Below are positions 37,146 to 46,016 of a stretch of 64,000 nucleotides of DNA, in pieces. Made by a program: the position numbers and the translations under genes. The notes under the pieces are model-generated. The model searched no databases. It saw only the letters and a program-made list of their open reading frames with translations, and was not told the origin of the DNA. Origin of the DNA: Streptomyces sp. B21-105 (GTDB lineage Bacteria; Actinomycetota; Actinomycetes; Streptomycetales; Streptomycetaceae); contig NZ_JARUMJ010000001.1 of assembly GCF_036898465.1 (NCBI RefSeq), positions 4,402,001 to 4,466,000 on the forward strand. The letters run 5' to 3'. Positions within the stretch are counted from its first letter, which is position 1. Every line of letters begins with the position of its first letter.

Positions 37146-39074
37146 ATGAGCGTTGACGGTCGTGACGAACAGGTGCCGAGACAGGGCGGACGCGCGAGCG
37201 GGCCCGTGGGCGAGCACGCGCCATCCCCGGCATCCTCGGCGTCCCTGCCCGGCCGCGCTTTCGAGGGCACGGTTCCGGCCCAGCGGGAGTGGCGGGCCGA
37301 CGGCGGCGTCCTGCCGCCGCCGCGGGATCTGCCGCCCGCCGACACCGATCTGATCGGCCGGATGCGCTCGGGCGACGACACGGCCTACGAGGAGCTCTAC
37401 CGGCGCCACGCCGACGCCGTGCGCCGCTACGCCCGTACCTGCTGCCGGGACGCGCACACCGCCGACGACCTCACCGCCGAGGTGTTCGCCCGCATGCTCC
37501 AGGCGGTGCGCGGCGGCTCCGGACCCGAGTACGCCGTCCGCGCCTACCTCCTCACCTCCGTACGGCGGGTGGCCGCCGGCTGGACCCGGTCGGCGAAGCG
37601 GGAACAGCTCGTGGACGACTTCGCGCTGTTCGCCACACGGTCCGCCCGTGCCTCGGAGATGTCCGACGACGACACACTCGACCAGGGCGCCGACGTCCGC
37701 GCGATGCACGAGGCCGAGCAGTCCATGGCCATGCAGGCCTTCCGGTCCCTTCCCGAGCGCTGGCAGGCCGTGCTGTGGCACACCGAGGTCGAGGACGAGT
37801 CGCCGAGCGAGGTCGCCATGCTCTTCGGCCTCGACGCCAACGGCACCCGCGTACTCGCCAGCCGCGCCCGCGAGGGGCTCAAGCAGGCCTACCTCCAGGC
37901 CCATGTCAGCGCCACGCTCACCAGCGACGAGGAGTGCGCCCGCTACGCCGACCAGCTCGGCGGCTACGCCCGTCGCCGGCTGCGTACCCGCGCCGAGCGG
38001 GGGCTGCGCAAGCACCTGGAGGAGTGTTCCAGGTGCCGGCTGGCGGCGCTGCAGATCGAGGAAGTGGCCGGCAGCATCCCCGCCGTGGTGCCGGTCGCGG
38101 TCATCGGCTGGTTCGGCGCGGCCGGCTACGCCAAGGCCCTCGCGCTCCTCGCCGGCGGCGCCGGAGCTGGGGCGGGTGCGGTGGGCGCCGCGGGAGCTGC
38201 CGCCGGGAGCGGTTCCTCGAGCGGAGTGGGCGCCGGGGGCGGTGCGTTGGCCTCGGAGGGGCTGGGCGCGCCCGTGAAGGCCGGTATCGCCGCCGGCGTG
38301 GTCGCGGTGGCGGCCGCCTCGGTGGCCCTCGCGCTCGTCGGCCACGACGCCCCCGCGCGGCAGCCCGAGGCACGGCCGCCGGCCTCCGCCCCCGCGGCCC
38401 CCGCGCCGGTCGCGCGACCCGCGGAGCCGACGCCCGCGCCGACGGCCGCACCGACGCGCGCGCGGCGACCCGCGCCGGAGCCGCCGGTGATCGTGTCGGC
38501 CGCCGCCCCGACGCCGACGGCCTCCTCCGCACCGACGCCCGCACCGACGCCCAGTCCGTCTGCGCCGACCGCCCCAGAGCCGCCGGCCTCACCCGCTCCG
38601 ACGCCCACCCGGACGCCCCCGCCTGCCCCTTTGCCCAACCCGAGCGTCTATCCGCTGGGCGAGCTGCCTTACGACGTCGTCGGCGACGGGTCCGGGCCCG
38701 AGATCCGGCTCCGCGGCAGCAGTTGGGTGTGGCAGCGGTCCGCGCTGTCCGTCGCGGACCGGCGGTACAAGGGTGGGGTGACCGTGCACGGCGGCTCCTG
38801 GGTCACCGTCGACCTCAACCGCGCGTGCACCGCGTACGACGCGCTGGTCGGCCTCGACGACCTGACGCTGCGGCTCGGCGCGGTCGCCTTCTCCGTCTAC
38901 GGCGACGGGGCCCGGCTCTGGTCGTCCGGGATGGTCAGAGGCGGCGACCCGGCCGTCCCCGTCCATGTGGATCTCGCGGGCCGGACGACGGTGCGACTGG
39001 TCGTCGAGCCGCGCGACGCCCTCGGCTCGGTGGCCCTCGCGGACTGGGCGGAGTCCGGGTTCACCTGCTCGTAG
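37146..39074 (+). CDS. ECF sigma factor fused to zinc-finger, membrane and NPCBM-like domains
   Basis: A 642-residue single-protein signalling device. Sigma region 2 lies at about 68-135 (DTAYEELYRRHADAVRRYARTCC...DDLTAEVFARML), region 4 at about 185-250 (FRSLPERWQAVLWHTEVEDESPSEVAMLFG). A zinc-finger anti-sigma motif HxxxCxxC (KHLEECSRC) follows near 295, then hydrophobic segments (about 315-345 and 378-400), a Pro/Thr-rich linker of about 90 residues, and a C-terminal domain (about 495-642) resembling NPCBM carbohydrate-binding modules. Sigma factor, inhibitor and external sensor are thus in one chain. ATG 37146 follows GGGAG. It corresponds to the ECF52 type and, by recall, to SCO4117, reported to influence development and metabolism in S. 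coelicolor. Confidence 0.9.
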   Translation: MSVDGRDEQVPRQGGRASGPVGEHAPSPASSASLPGRAFEGTVPAQREWRADGGVLPPPRDLPPADTDLIGRMRSGDDTAYEELYRRHADAVRRYARTCCRDAHTADDLTAEVFARMLQAVRGGSGPEYAVRAYLLTSVRRVAAGWTRSAKREQLVDDFALFATRSARASEMSDDDTLDQGADVRAMHEAEQSMAMQAFRSLPERWQAVLWHTEVEDESPSEVAMLFGLDANGTRVLASRAREGLKQAYLQAHVSATLTSDEECARYADQLGGYARRRLRTRAERGLRKHLEECSRCRLAALQIEEVAGSIPAVVPVAVIGWFGAAGYAKALALLAGGAGAGAGAVGAAGAAAGSGSSSGVGAGGGALASEGLGAPVKAGIAAGVVAVAAASVALALVGHDAPARQPEARPPASAPAAPAPVARPAEPTPAPTAAPTRARRPAPEPPVIVSAAAPTPTASSAPTPAPTPSPSAPTAPEPPASPAPTPTRTPPPAPLPNPSVYPLGELPYDVVGDGSGPEIRLRGSSWVWQRSALSVADRRYKGGVTVHGGSWVTVDLNRACTAYDALVGLDDLTLRLGAVAFSVYGDGARLWSSGMVRGGDPAVPVHVDLAGRTTVRLVVEPRDALGSVALADWAESGFTCS

Positions 39075-39103
39075 ACATCTGGGCGCCGGCGATGCCCCCG
39101 GCG

Positions 39104-42100
39104 TCAGGTGCGGTGGCGGGTGCCGGCGCGAGTGTGGGGCGGGGCGGCGGAGGCGGAGGCGGGCGAGGCGGCAGACAGGGTGGCGGGCTGGGTGGCAGGC
39201 TGGGTGGCAGGCGAGGCGGCAGGCAGGGTGGCGGGCTGGGTGGCGGACGGGATCGGGTGGTCGTGGAGGGCCTCGACGATCTCGCGCAGGGCGTCGCCGG
39301 ACGTCATGTGCGACGCACGGGCACGCTCGGCCGCGTAGCGCTCACCGCCCAGGGCCTCACGGATCGCGGCCTCGGTGCGTTCGGCGCGGGCGTCCAGCGG
39401 AGCGGGGCGCGGGTGGGGGCCGCGCAGAACATCGGCAGCCGCGAGCAGCCTTGCCGCACGCCGGAAGTCGCCGAGCCGGGCCAGCAGGTCCGCCGCGCCG
39501 TCCACGATCGACGACGTGACCGCCTCGGCGCACTGCTCGGCCATCGCCTGCCGCAGGGTGTCCGCGACCATCGGCAAGGCGTGCCGGGGCCCGGCCTCGA
39601 CAGCCGTGAGGTCCGCGTCGAGCATGTTCAGCGCCGCCGCGAACTGGGGTGGCGGGGTCCCCGCGCCGGCCGCCGCCCGGCCCTCCTCGCAGAGCATGCG
39701 CGCGTGTGCCGCGTCGTCGTCCACCAACAGCGCGATGTGGGCGCGCAGCAGCAGGACGAACGCCCGGACGTCCGGCACCCCGTAGCGGTCGGAGGCGCTG
39801 CTCGCCTCGTCCAGGGTGGCCAGGGCGCCGTCCACGTCCCCCGACCGGTAGGCGATCTCCGCGAGCCGGGCGATGAGGAACGGGGTCTCGGCGTACGCCC
39901 CGACCTCGTAGGCGAGCCGCAGCGCTTCGCGGTACTCGTGCTCCGCCTGCGTGAAACGACCGCGCACCATCTCCGCCTCGGCGGCCGCGCCGCACACCTG
40001 GGCCCGCATCCAGCGGTCGCCGACCCGCAGGCTCAGCACGCGCAGCTCCGCCAGGTCGTCGTCGACGCCGTGCAGCCCGCCCGAGGAGTCGACGACCATG
40101 TGCGTGCGGAACATCAGGGCACAACCCAGCTCCCAGTCGCCGCCGTACCGACGGCAGTTCTCGACCGCCCGGTCGAGGATTCCCCGGACGTCCACCGTGT
40201 CCCGCATGTGGAAGGCCGTGACCGGCCAGATGAGGCCGGGCATCCGCGCCGCCTGCGGGCCTCCCGGCTCGTAGCGTGCGCGCAGCCGGGCCAGGTACTC
40301 CGGGTAGCGCGGGTCCGTCGTGGTGCGGCTCGGCTCCGACTCGGACAGCAGGAACAGATGCAACATCCGCAGACTCGTCCGCTGCACGGACAGAGGGTGG
40401 GCATCATCGTCCTCGGTGCCGGAGGGGGCCTCGGGCGCGACGTCGAACGCGGTCTCGGGCACGACGTCCGGCACCGCCTCGGGCCCGGCATCCGGCACCG
40501 CCTCGGGCCCGGCATCCGGCACCGCCTCGGGCCCGGCTTCGGACACAGGCGCGGTGTCCGGCACCGCCTTGGGCGGGGTGTCCGGCGCGGTGAGAAAGGC
40601 CTCGATGGGGTCGACGGCGGCCATCCGGGCCGTCAGGTCGGCGGGGAGAGCCGGGGCCGGGCCGACGGGGGCTGTGTGGTCCGGGGCGTGTGCGGTGGTG
40701 ACGTCAGGGGTGGTGGCGTGCTGGGCGGCGGGGGCTTGTGGCCGCGGCGGCTGGAGGGAGTCCAGGACCGCGCCGAGGCGCAGGGTGCGGTCGGTCCATT
40801 CCGCGCCCTCGTGGCGGTAGTTGCGCAGCCACCAGAACCAGCCCGCGGCGAGGCACAGGGCGGCGGCCTCCTCCTCGTCGCCCGCCATGAGGGAACGGTC
40901 GAGGCCCACACGGATGTTGTCGAGCTCGGTCTCCAGACGGGCGATCCAGGAGAGCTGTTCGGCGGAACGGAGCAACGGGTCGGCACGCTCGACGAGCGCC
41001 CGCACCCACGCGCGATGCCGTCGCTCCGTCGCCGCGCGGGACCGCGGCTGCTCGGCGGCGCGCTCCAGGGCGTACTCGTGGATCGTCTCCAGCATGCGGT
41101 AGCGCATGCCGTCGCCACCCGGCCCCGCGTGCGGGGCCGCCACGACCAGGGACTTGTCGACGAGCGCTCCGACGAGCTCCGCGACCGGGCCGGTGCACAC
41201 GGCCTCGGCCGCCTCCAGGTCCCAGCCGCCCGCGAACACGGCCAGCTCGCGCAGCAGGGTGCGCTCGGGTTCGTCGAGCAGGTCCCAGGACCAGTCGACG
41301 ACCGCCCTCAGGGTCTGCTGGCGGGGCAGGACCGTGCGGCTGCCGGAGGTGAGCAGCCGAAAGCGGTCGTCGAGCCGGTCGGCGATCTGTCGCGGGGTCA
41401 GCAACCGCAGGCGTGCGGCGGCCAGCTCGATGGCGAGCGGCAGACCGTCCAACCGTCGGCAGATCTCCGCGATCGCCTCCTCGTCCCGCAGGGCGGTCGC
41501 CGCGTCCGGGCGGACGGCGGCCGCTCGCTCGGTGAAGAGACGGCGCGCGTGGTCGGGGAGGAGGGGCTCGACCGGGCGGACCGACTCGCCGGGCACGCCC
41601 AGAGGTTCACGACTGGTGGCGAGGATCGTGAGTCCGGGGCAGCGGGTGAGGAGGGTCTCGGCGAGGTCGGCTGCCGCGCCGACGACATGTTCGCAGTTGT
41701 CAAGGATCAGGAGATGGCTGCGCGAGGCGCAGTACTCGACGAGCAGAGCGACCGGGTCGTCCTGCGCGGGTGTCAGTTCGGTGGTCATCAGTACGGTCTC
41801 GCGCAGGCCGAGGGCGCTGACCACCGCGCCGGGCACCGCCTCCGGTCGGTCGAGCGGCGCCAGCTCGGCCAGCCATGCCTGCGGAAGCCCGGCGGCGGCT
41901 TCTTCGGCGAGACGGGTCTTTCCAGAGCCGCCCGGTCCGGTGAGCGTGACGAGACGGGCCCTGTGCAATTCGGAACGGATGGCGGCGATCTCGGGTTCCC
42001 GGCCCACGAAAGAGTTAAGCCGCGGACGGATGTTGCCGGTGCGTTCGGGAAGCCCGGACGGGAGCAGGGAATGGGGCGCACGCGGCCGGCCCCGCCCGGG

Positions 42101-42994
42101 CCCGGGAGCTTCCTCGGGACGCCCGGAAACGGGTGACCCGTGGGGGTGGGGGGAGGGCGCCGGTCGGGCCGGTCCTGGGTGGGAGGCCGACTCCGGGTGG
42201 TGGGCCTGTTCCGGAGCCGAACCGCGACCGGGCTCCGCACCTCCGCTCGGCTCCGGGCCGTGGGCGGACTCCCGGTGGTTCGGGTCGAGGAGTTCGGCGT
42301 GCAGGGCGCGCAGGTCCGGGCCGGGGTCGGCGCCGAGGCCGTCGGCGAGGGTGCGGCGGGTGCTCTCGTAGGCGGCCAGGGCGTCGGCGGCGCGGCCGGA
42401 GTCGCGCAGGGCCCGGATGAGGAGCGCGTGCAGCGGTTCGTCGTAGGGGTGCGCGGCGGTCAGTTCCGTCAGGCGGGGCACGGCTTCGCGGGCGTGGCCG
42501 AGAAGCAGGTCCGCCTCGAGGCGGGCACGGGCCGCTTCCAGATGGAGGGCTTCCGGACGAGCGGCGGGCGTGCGGTCGGGCAGGTCGGCGAGCGCGCGGC
42601 CGCGCCACAGCGCGAGGGCGTCGTCGAGGGAGCGGGCGGCTGCGGGGGCGTCCCCCTGCCGCAGGGCTTCGACGCCCCGGCGGACCAGTCGCTCGAAGAC
42701 GAAGAGGTCGACGTCGTCCTCGGTCGCGGCGAGCCGGTACCCGCCCGGAGCGGAGGTCACCGTGTCCCTGCCGACGACGCGGCGCAGTCGGCCGATCAGG
42801 GCTTGGAGAGCGGCGGGGGCGTCCTGGGGCGGCGCCTCGCCCCAGACCTCGTCGATGAGGGTCTCCGGGGCGGTGAGGCGACCGGGGCGGAGGGCCAGGG
42901 CGGTGAGGAGGGCGCGGAGTCGTGCCCCGGGTACGGGTACGGGTACGCCCTGGTCGTCCTCGGTCTGGGTGACGCCCAGGATTCTGTACCGCAC
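39104..42994 (-). CDS. AfsR/SARP-type regulator with NB-ARC ATPase domain
   Basis: Large regulator of 1296 aa. Residues 1-95 form an OmpR-like winged helix, about 98-245 a bacterial transcriptional activation domain (BTAD), about 330-620 an NB-ARC/AAA module with P-loop GPGGSGKTRLAEEA near residue 353 and LILDNCEHVV as Walker B, and the rest a TPR-like helical tail. SARPs activate antibiotic gene clusters. Two low-complexity segments stand out: 8-residue GPEAVPDA repeats (about 40480-40535) and a C-terminal PATQPAT-type repeat (about 39170-39250). I start at GTG 42994 (VRYRILGVTQTEDD) although no ribosome site is clear. It is downstream of the asparagine-synthetase-like gene on the same strand. 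Target genes are unknown. Confidence 0.88.
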   Translation of the reverse strand: MRYRILGVTQTEDDQGVPVPVPGARLRALLTALALRPGRLTAPETLIDEVWGEAPPQDAPAALQALIGRLRRVVGRDTVTSAPGGYRLAATEDDVDLFVFERLVRRGVEALRQGDAPAAARSLDDALALWRGRALADLPDRTPAARPEALHLEAARARLEADLLLGHAREAVPRLTELTAAHPYDEPLHALLIRALRDSGRAADALAAYESTRRTLADGLGADPGPDLRALHAELLDPNHRESAHGPEPSGGAEPGRGSAPEQAHHPESASHPGPARPAPSPHPHGSPVSGRPEEAPGPGRGRPRAPHSLLPSGLPERTGNIRPRLNSFVGREPEIAAIRSELHRARLVTLTGPGGSGKTRLAEEAAAGLPQAWLAELAPLDRPEAVPGAVVSALGLRETVLMTTELTPAQDDPVALLVEYCASRSHLLILDNCEHVVGAAADLAETLLTRCPGLTILATSREPLGVPGESVRPVEPLLPDHARRLFTERAAAVRPDAATALRDEEAIAEICRRLDGLPLAIELAAARLRLLTPRQIADRLDDRFRLLTSGSRTVLPRQQTLRAVVDWSWDLLDEPERTLLRELAVFAGGWDLEAAEAVCTGPVAELVGALVDKSLVVAAPHAGPGGDGMRYRMLETIHEYALERAAEQPRSRAATERRHRAWVRALVERADPLLRSAEQLSWIARLETELDNIRVGLDRSLMAGDEEEAAALCLAAGWFWWLRNYRHEGAEWTDRTLRLGAVLDSLQPPRPQAPAAQHATTPDVTTAHAPDHTAPVGPAPALPADLTARMAAVDPIEAFLTAPDTPPKAVPDTAPVSEAGPEAVPDAGPEAVPDAGPEAVPDVVPETAFDVAPEAPSGTEDDDAHPLSVQRTSLRMLHLFLLSESEPSRTTTDPRYPEYLARLRARYEPGGPQAARMPGLIWPVTAFHMRDTVDVRGILDRAVENCRRYGGDWELGCALMFRTHMVVDSSGGLHGVDDDLAELRVLSLRVGDRWMRAQVCGAAAEAEMVRGRFTQAEHEYREALRLAYEVGAYAETPFLIARLAEIAYRSGDVDGALATLDEASSASDRYGVPDVRAFVLLLRAHIALLVDDDAAHARMLCEEGRAAAGAGTPPPQFAAALNMLDADLTAVEAGPRHALPMVADTLRQAMAEQCAEAVTSSIVDGAADLLARLGDFRRAARLLAAADVLRGPHPRPAPLDARAERTEAAIREALGGERYAAERARASHMTSGDALREIVEALHDHPIPSATQPATLPAASPATQPATQPATLSAASPASASAAPPHTRAGTRHRT

Positions 42995-43115
42995 CGGGTC
43001 ATTGTCGTCCGGGGCGAGGCACGGGGCACACGATTTCGCGACGCGAGGCCCACGGCTGCCCGCGCGTCGCCGCGCCGCAGCGCCCAGCAAGGGCAACAAC
43101 GGCGACGGCAAGAGC

Positions 43116-43153
<38 letters not shown>

Positions 43154-43181
43154 TCGTCGTCCCCCGGGCACTACCCACCCG

Positions 43182-45311
43182 TCATCCCCCGGACGAGACC
43201 GCCCGTCTCTGGGGGGCGATGCCCGCGGGAACCGCACGCGCGCGGGCCGGGGTGCCGGTCCAGCAGGTGCCGCGGCGGGAGAGGAGGCGGCGGAGCCAGA
43301 TCTCCAGGGAGATCAGGTCGGCGAGGCCGTCCAGGGGAAGGGGCTCGCCCGCCGCCGCCGCGCGCAGCGCCCTGCGGACGACCCGGGCCTCGATCAGCCC
43401 CGCTTCCGCGAGCAGCGGGGCCTCGAAGAGGTTGAGGAGCGGGTCGATGGCCATACGCAGGCCCGCCCGGGCGGCGGCGGACGCGGAGGCCTGCGAGGGC
43501 GCGCCCCAGCCGGGCGGCAGGTCGGTGACGCCCGCGCCCTTCAGGACGGTGCGCAAAATCGCGGCGCGCGCCCCGGGTTGCACGCGCAGGGTCTCGGGGA
43601 GCGCCCGGCAGGCCCGTACGACCTGGTTGTCGAGGAACGGCGCATGCAGTCGCTGGGATCGGATCTCCGCGGCCTGCTCCAGGACCCGCAGGTCCATGGC
43701 GTGCCGGGTGAGCGCCGCACGCGCGCGGTAGTCGCCCGGACGCTGACCGGGTCCCCCGCCGGCGCGGTGCGCGGCACTCTGCAGGCGAACCGATACTTCA
43801 GCGAGCGCCTCGCCTGTCAGCCAGCGTGCGGCGGGGCCTGCTCCGCCCCATGTGAGGGCCGCCAGGGACGCCCCGAGCGCGCCTCCGGAGTCGTCGGAGC
43901 CGAACCTGCGGTGCAGAAGCCGTTCGGCGAGGCCCTCCACGCCCGCGCGGTACGGCGTACGGGCCAGCCGGCGGGCCGCGCCGTACACGCGCGCGGGGAC
44001 GAGCACGGAGCCGTCCGCCTTGGTGAGCGCTGCCACGGGCCGCACGAGGTGCCGGCGTTTGCGGTCCATCAACAGGTCGGCCAGGCGGGCCGGATGGGCG
44101 TCCAGGACCTGGCGGGCGCCGTAGCCCGTGAAGTGGTCCGCACTGCCCGCCGCGAGCCGTGCGCGGTGCCGGGCGACCGTGACCAGGCTCGGGCCGGGTT
44201 CGTCGGTCAGCGGGCCGTCCATGTCGGCGTACGGCAGGGTCTCCTCGGCGCCCGCCGCCACGACGTGGTGCAGGCGGGGGTTGGCCGCGAGGGCGCCGGC
44301 CCGCTCCAGTTCGTCCTCGTCTCCGCCGACGGCCAGGTCGTTGAAGGTGACGGCCAGCAGTCGTTCGCCCGCGCCCGTGCCGTGACCGAGCAGCGTGCCC
44401 GGCATGCCGGGCAGTCCCGCCGCGAGGAGTGCCAGCGTGCCGGAGGCCGGTCCGCCGGAGAGGTCGGCGCCGATGCCCGGCATGGGCATCCCGCGCGCGG
44501 CACGCCGTTCGGCGGGGCCCATGCCGGGCACCGGGCCGGGGTCGATGTCGGGAACGTGCCGGGGCGCGGACAGACGCGCGCGCACCGCTTCGACGAGCGC
44601 GTCGCGCACGGCGTCGACCGCGCTGTCGGGATCGGCCGGCGGCGCCGCCACGGCGAGCGAGGCCACCGGTTCGTACCCGGCGATCTCGCGCGCCCCGGCG
44701 CGCAGGATCAGCGCATGCCCCGGCGGTACGCGTCGCACGCCGTCGTACGGGGTGGAGTCGTGCAGGGCCGCCGGCACGTCGGGGGCGGCGAGCAGGGCCG
44801 CCAGGTGGCCGAAGTCGAGGTTGGCCTCGACCAGATCGGCGAGCGGCAGGGCGGCCGTGGCGTACGCGGTGCCGCCCGCCCAGGGGGTGTGGAACACCGG
44901 GCGTACGCCCGCCAGATCGCCGCAGACGGTGAGGCGCCTGCCGACCCGCACGATCGCCGTGTAGCTGCCCGGCCAGGCCGTCAGATGCCGAAGTGCCCCT
45001 CCGCGCGCGGCGGACAGCCCGATACGCAGCTGGTCGTCGGTCGCACCGCAGGTGCCGAGCACCGCGATCCGGTTCTGCGCGTCGACCGACACCACCCGCA
45101 CTTCGTCGGGCCGCCAGTCGCCGACCGCCCACAGCGGATCGGGGTCGCCCCACAGAAGATGGGAGCCGACCGGCTGCAACGTCTCGCCCTCATAGCCGAC
45201 TTGGCCGCCGTACGCCGCGTCGGCGTCGTGCCGGCCGTCATAGCCGACGGACCCGGCGGACCCGCCCCACGCGCCCGCGGCGGTGCTGCTCCATCCCACC
45301 AACCACCGCAT
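43182..45311 (-). CDS. Asparagine-synthetase-like protein with altered catalytic motifs
   Basis: A 709-residue protein with the two-domain plan of class B asparagine synthetases and lasso-peptide cyclases: an N-terminal Ntn-like domain (MRWLVGWSS..., RIAVLGTCGATDDQLR, YTAIVRVGRRLTVCGDLAGVRPVF) and a C-terminal ATP-pyrophosphatase-like domain. The glutaminase Cys2 is absent (Arg2), so it cannot be a standard amidotransferase. The pyrophosphatase motif SGGxDS reads SGGPAS, and the GDGxDE loop reads FTGYGARQVLD, so ATP use is doubtful. ATG 45311 follows GGAGG, inside a perfect hairpin. No lasso precursor, protease or RRE gene is adjacent. By recall a conserved Streptomyces gene near SCO4115. Function unknown. 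Confidence 0.8.
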   Translation of the reverse strand: MRWLVGWSSTAAGAWGGSAGSVGYDGRHDADAAYGGQVGYEGETLQPVGSHLLWGDPDPLWAVGDWRPDEVRVVSVDAQNRIAVLGTCGATDDQLRIGLSAARGGALRHLTAWPGSYTAIVRVGRRLTVCGDLAGVRPVFHTPWAGGTAYATAALPLADLVEANLDFGHLAALLAAPDVPAALHDSTPYDGVRRVPPGHALILRAGAREIAGYEPVASLAVAAPPADPDSAVDAVRDALVEAVRARLSAPRHVPDIDPGPVPGMGPAERRAARGMPMPGIGADLSGGPASGTLALLAAGLPGMPGTLLGHGTGAGERLLAVTFNDLAVGGDEDELERAGALAANPRLHHVVAAGAEETLPYADMDGPLTDEPGPSLVTVARHRARLAAGSADHFTGYGARQVLDAHPARLADLLMDRKRRHLVRPVAALTKADGSVLVPARVYGAARRLARTPYRAGVEGLAERLLHRRFGSDDSGGALGASLAALTWGGAGPAARWLTGEALAEVSVRLQSAAHRAGGGPGQRPGDYRARAALTRHAMDLRVLEQAAEIRSQRLHAPFLDNQVVRACRALPETLRVQPGARAAILRTVLKGAGVTDLPPGWGAPSQASASAAARAGLRMAIDPLLNLFEAPLLAEAGLIEARVVRRALRAAAAGEPLPLDGLADLISLEIWLRRLLSRRGTCWTGTPARARAVPAGIAPQRRAVSSGG

Positions 45312-46016
45312 CGACGCCTCCACAGGCTGTGGACAACCGAGTGCACCGCAAGAACGGTTCACCATGCTGCCACGAAGAACGCGCCGCAGACGGAGGCCAG
45401 GCCGCTCGCGATCGGCGGAAACCGCTTGCGTGAGGACGTCGGCGCCGACGGGTGCGGTGGTGCGCACCCCGGTGTCTGCGACGTGAATGCGCCCCCGGTA
45501 CGCTCCCCCAGAACGCCGCGCGCGCCCTCAATTTCCATGGTGAGAGGCGTTGTCCCGTAGGGAACGTGGGGTCGATTTTCGGCCAAATCCCGCGACTGCC
45601 CCCGTCGTTGGAGGCATTCCGCGCAGGCTCCCGCAACGCTCCGTACACGCGCGTGCCCTTGCGGACCCGCGTCGGCCCGGGAGACGGAAGGCGCCTCCCG
45701 GACCGCTCCGCCACCCGCGGGGATGAAGGCGGCGGTGTCCCCCAGCCCACTGGATCCAGTACAGCGGGCCGACCCACGCACGACCCATGGAACCGCTCCC
45801 CCGATGGCCGGAGAAGAGCGCACGGCCGGGCGCACGGCCACACGGGCGGGAGCACGCAGCGACGGTCCGTACCTGCCCCCGCGCTTCCGTACGGACCACA
45901 ATCCCGCCAACCGGAAGAATGCCCCTTAACGCTTGGGATGCGGCGAACTACGCTGGGTTTACGAATGCCGCATGGTTATGCCAGCGCGGCAGCCGTCTGT
46001 GTCGAGGGGTGGCGCA
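45312..46016. other. 705-bp divergent intergenic region
   Basis: Between the Asn-synthetase-like and sporulation-associated genes. All frames here are Arg/Pro/Gly-rich and lack starts with ribosome sites, so I call no gene. It is long for a Streptomyces promoter region and could hold a small RNA, but I see no terminator-like hairpin to mark one. Confidence 0.45.
45319..45333 (-). promoter_or_regulatory. RBS-sequestering hairpin before the Asn-synthetase-like gene
   Basis: The perfect inverted repeat TCCACAG-C-CTGTGGA overlaps the GGAGG ribosome site (its last GGA is in the stem). On mRNA it could hide the site and limit translation. Regulation is inferred. Confidence 0.5.

Noticed and set aside
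37289..42136. A 1615-codon open frame on the plus strand
   Set aside because: It runs through the sigma factor in another frame and antisense through the SARP gene; Arg/Gly/Pro-rich composition and no motifs. A typical high-GC shadow.
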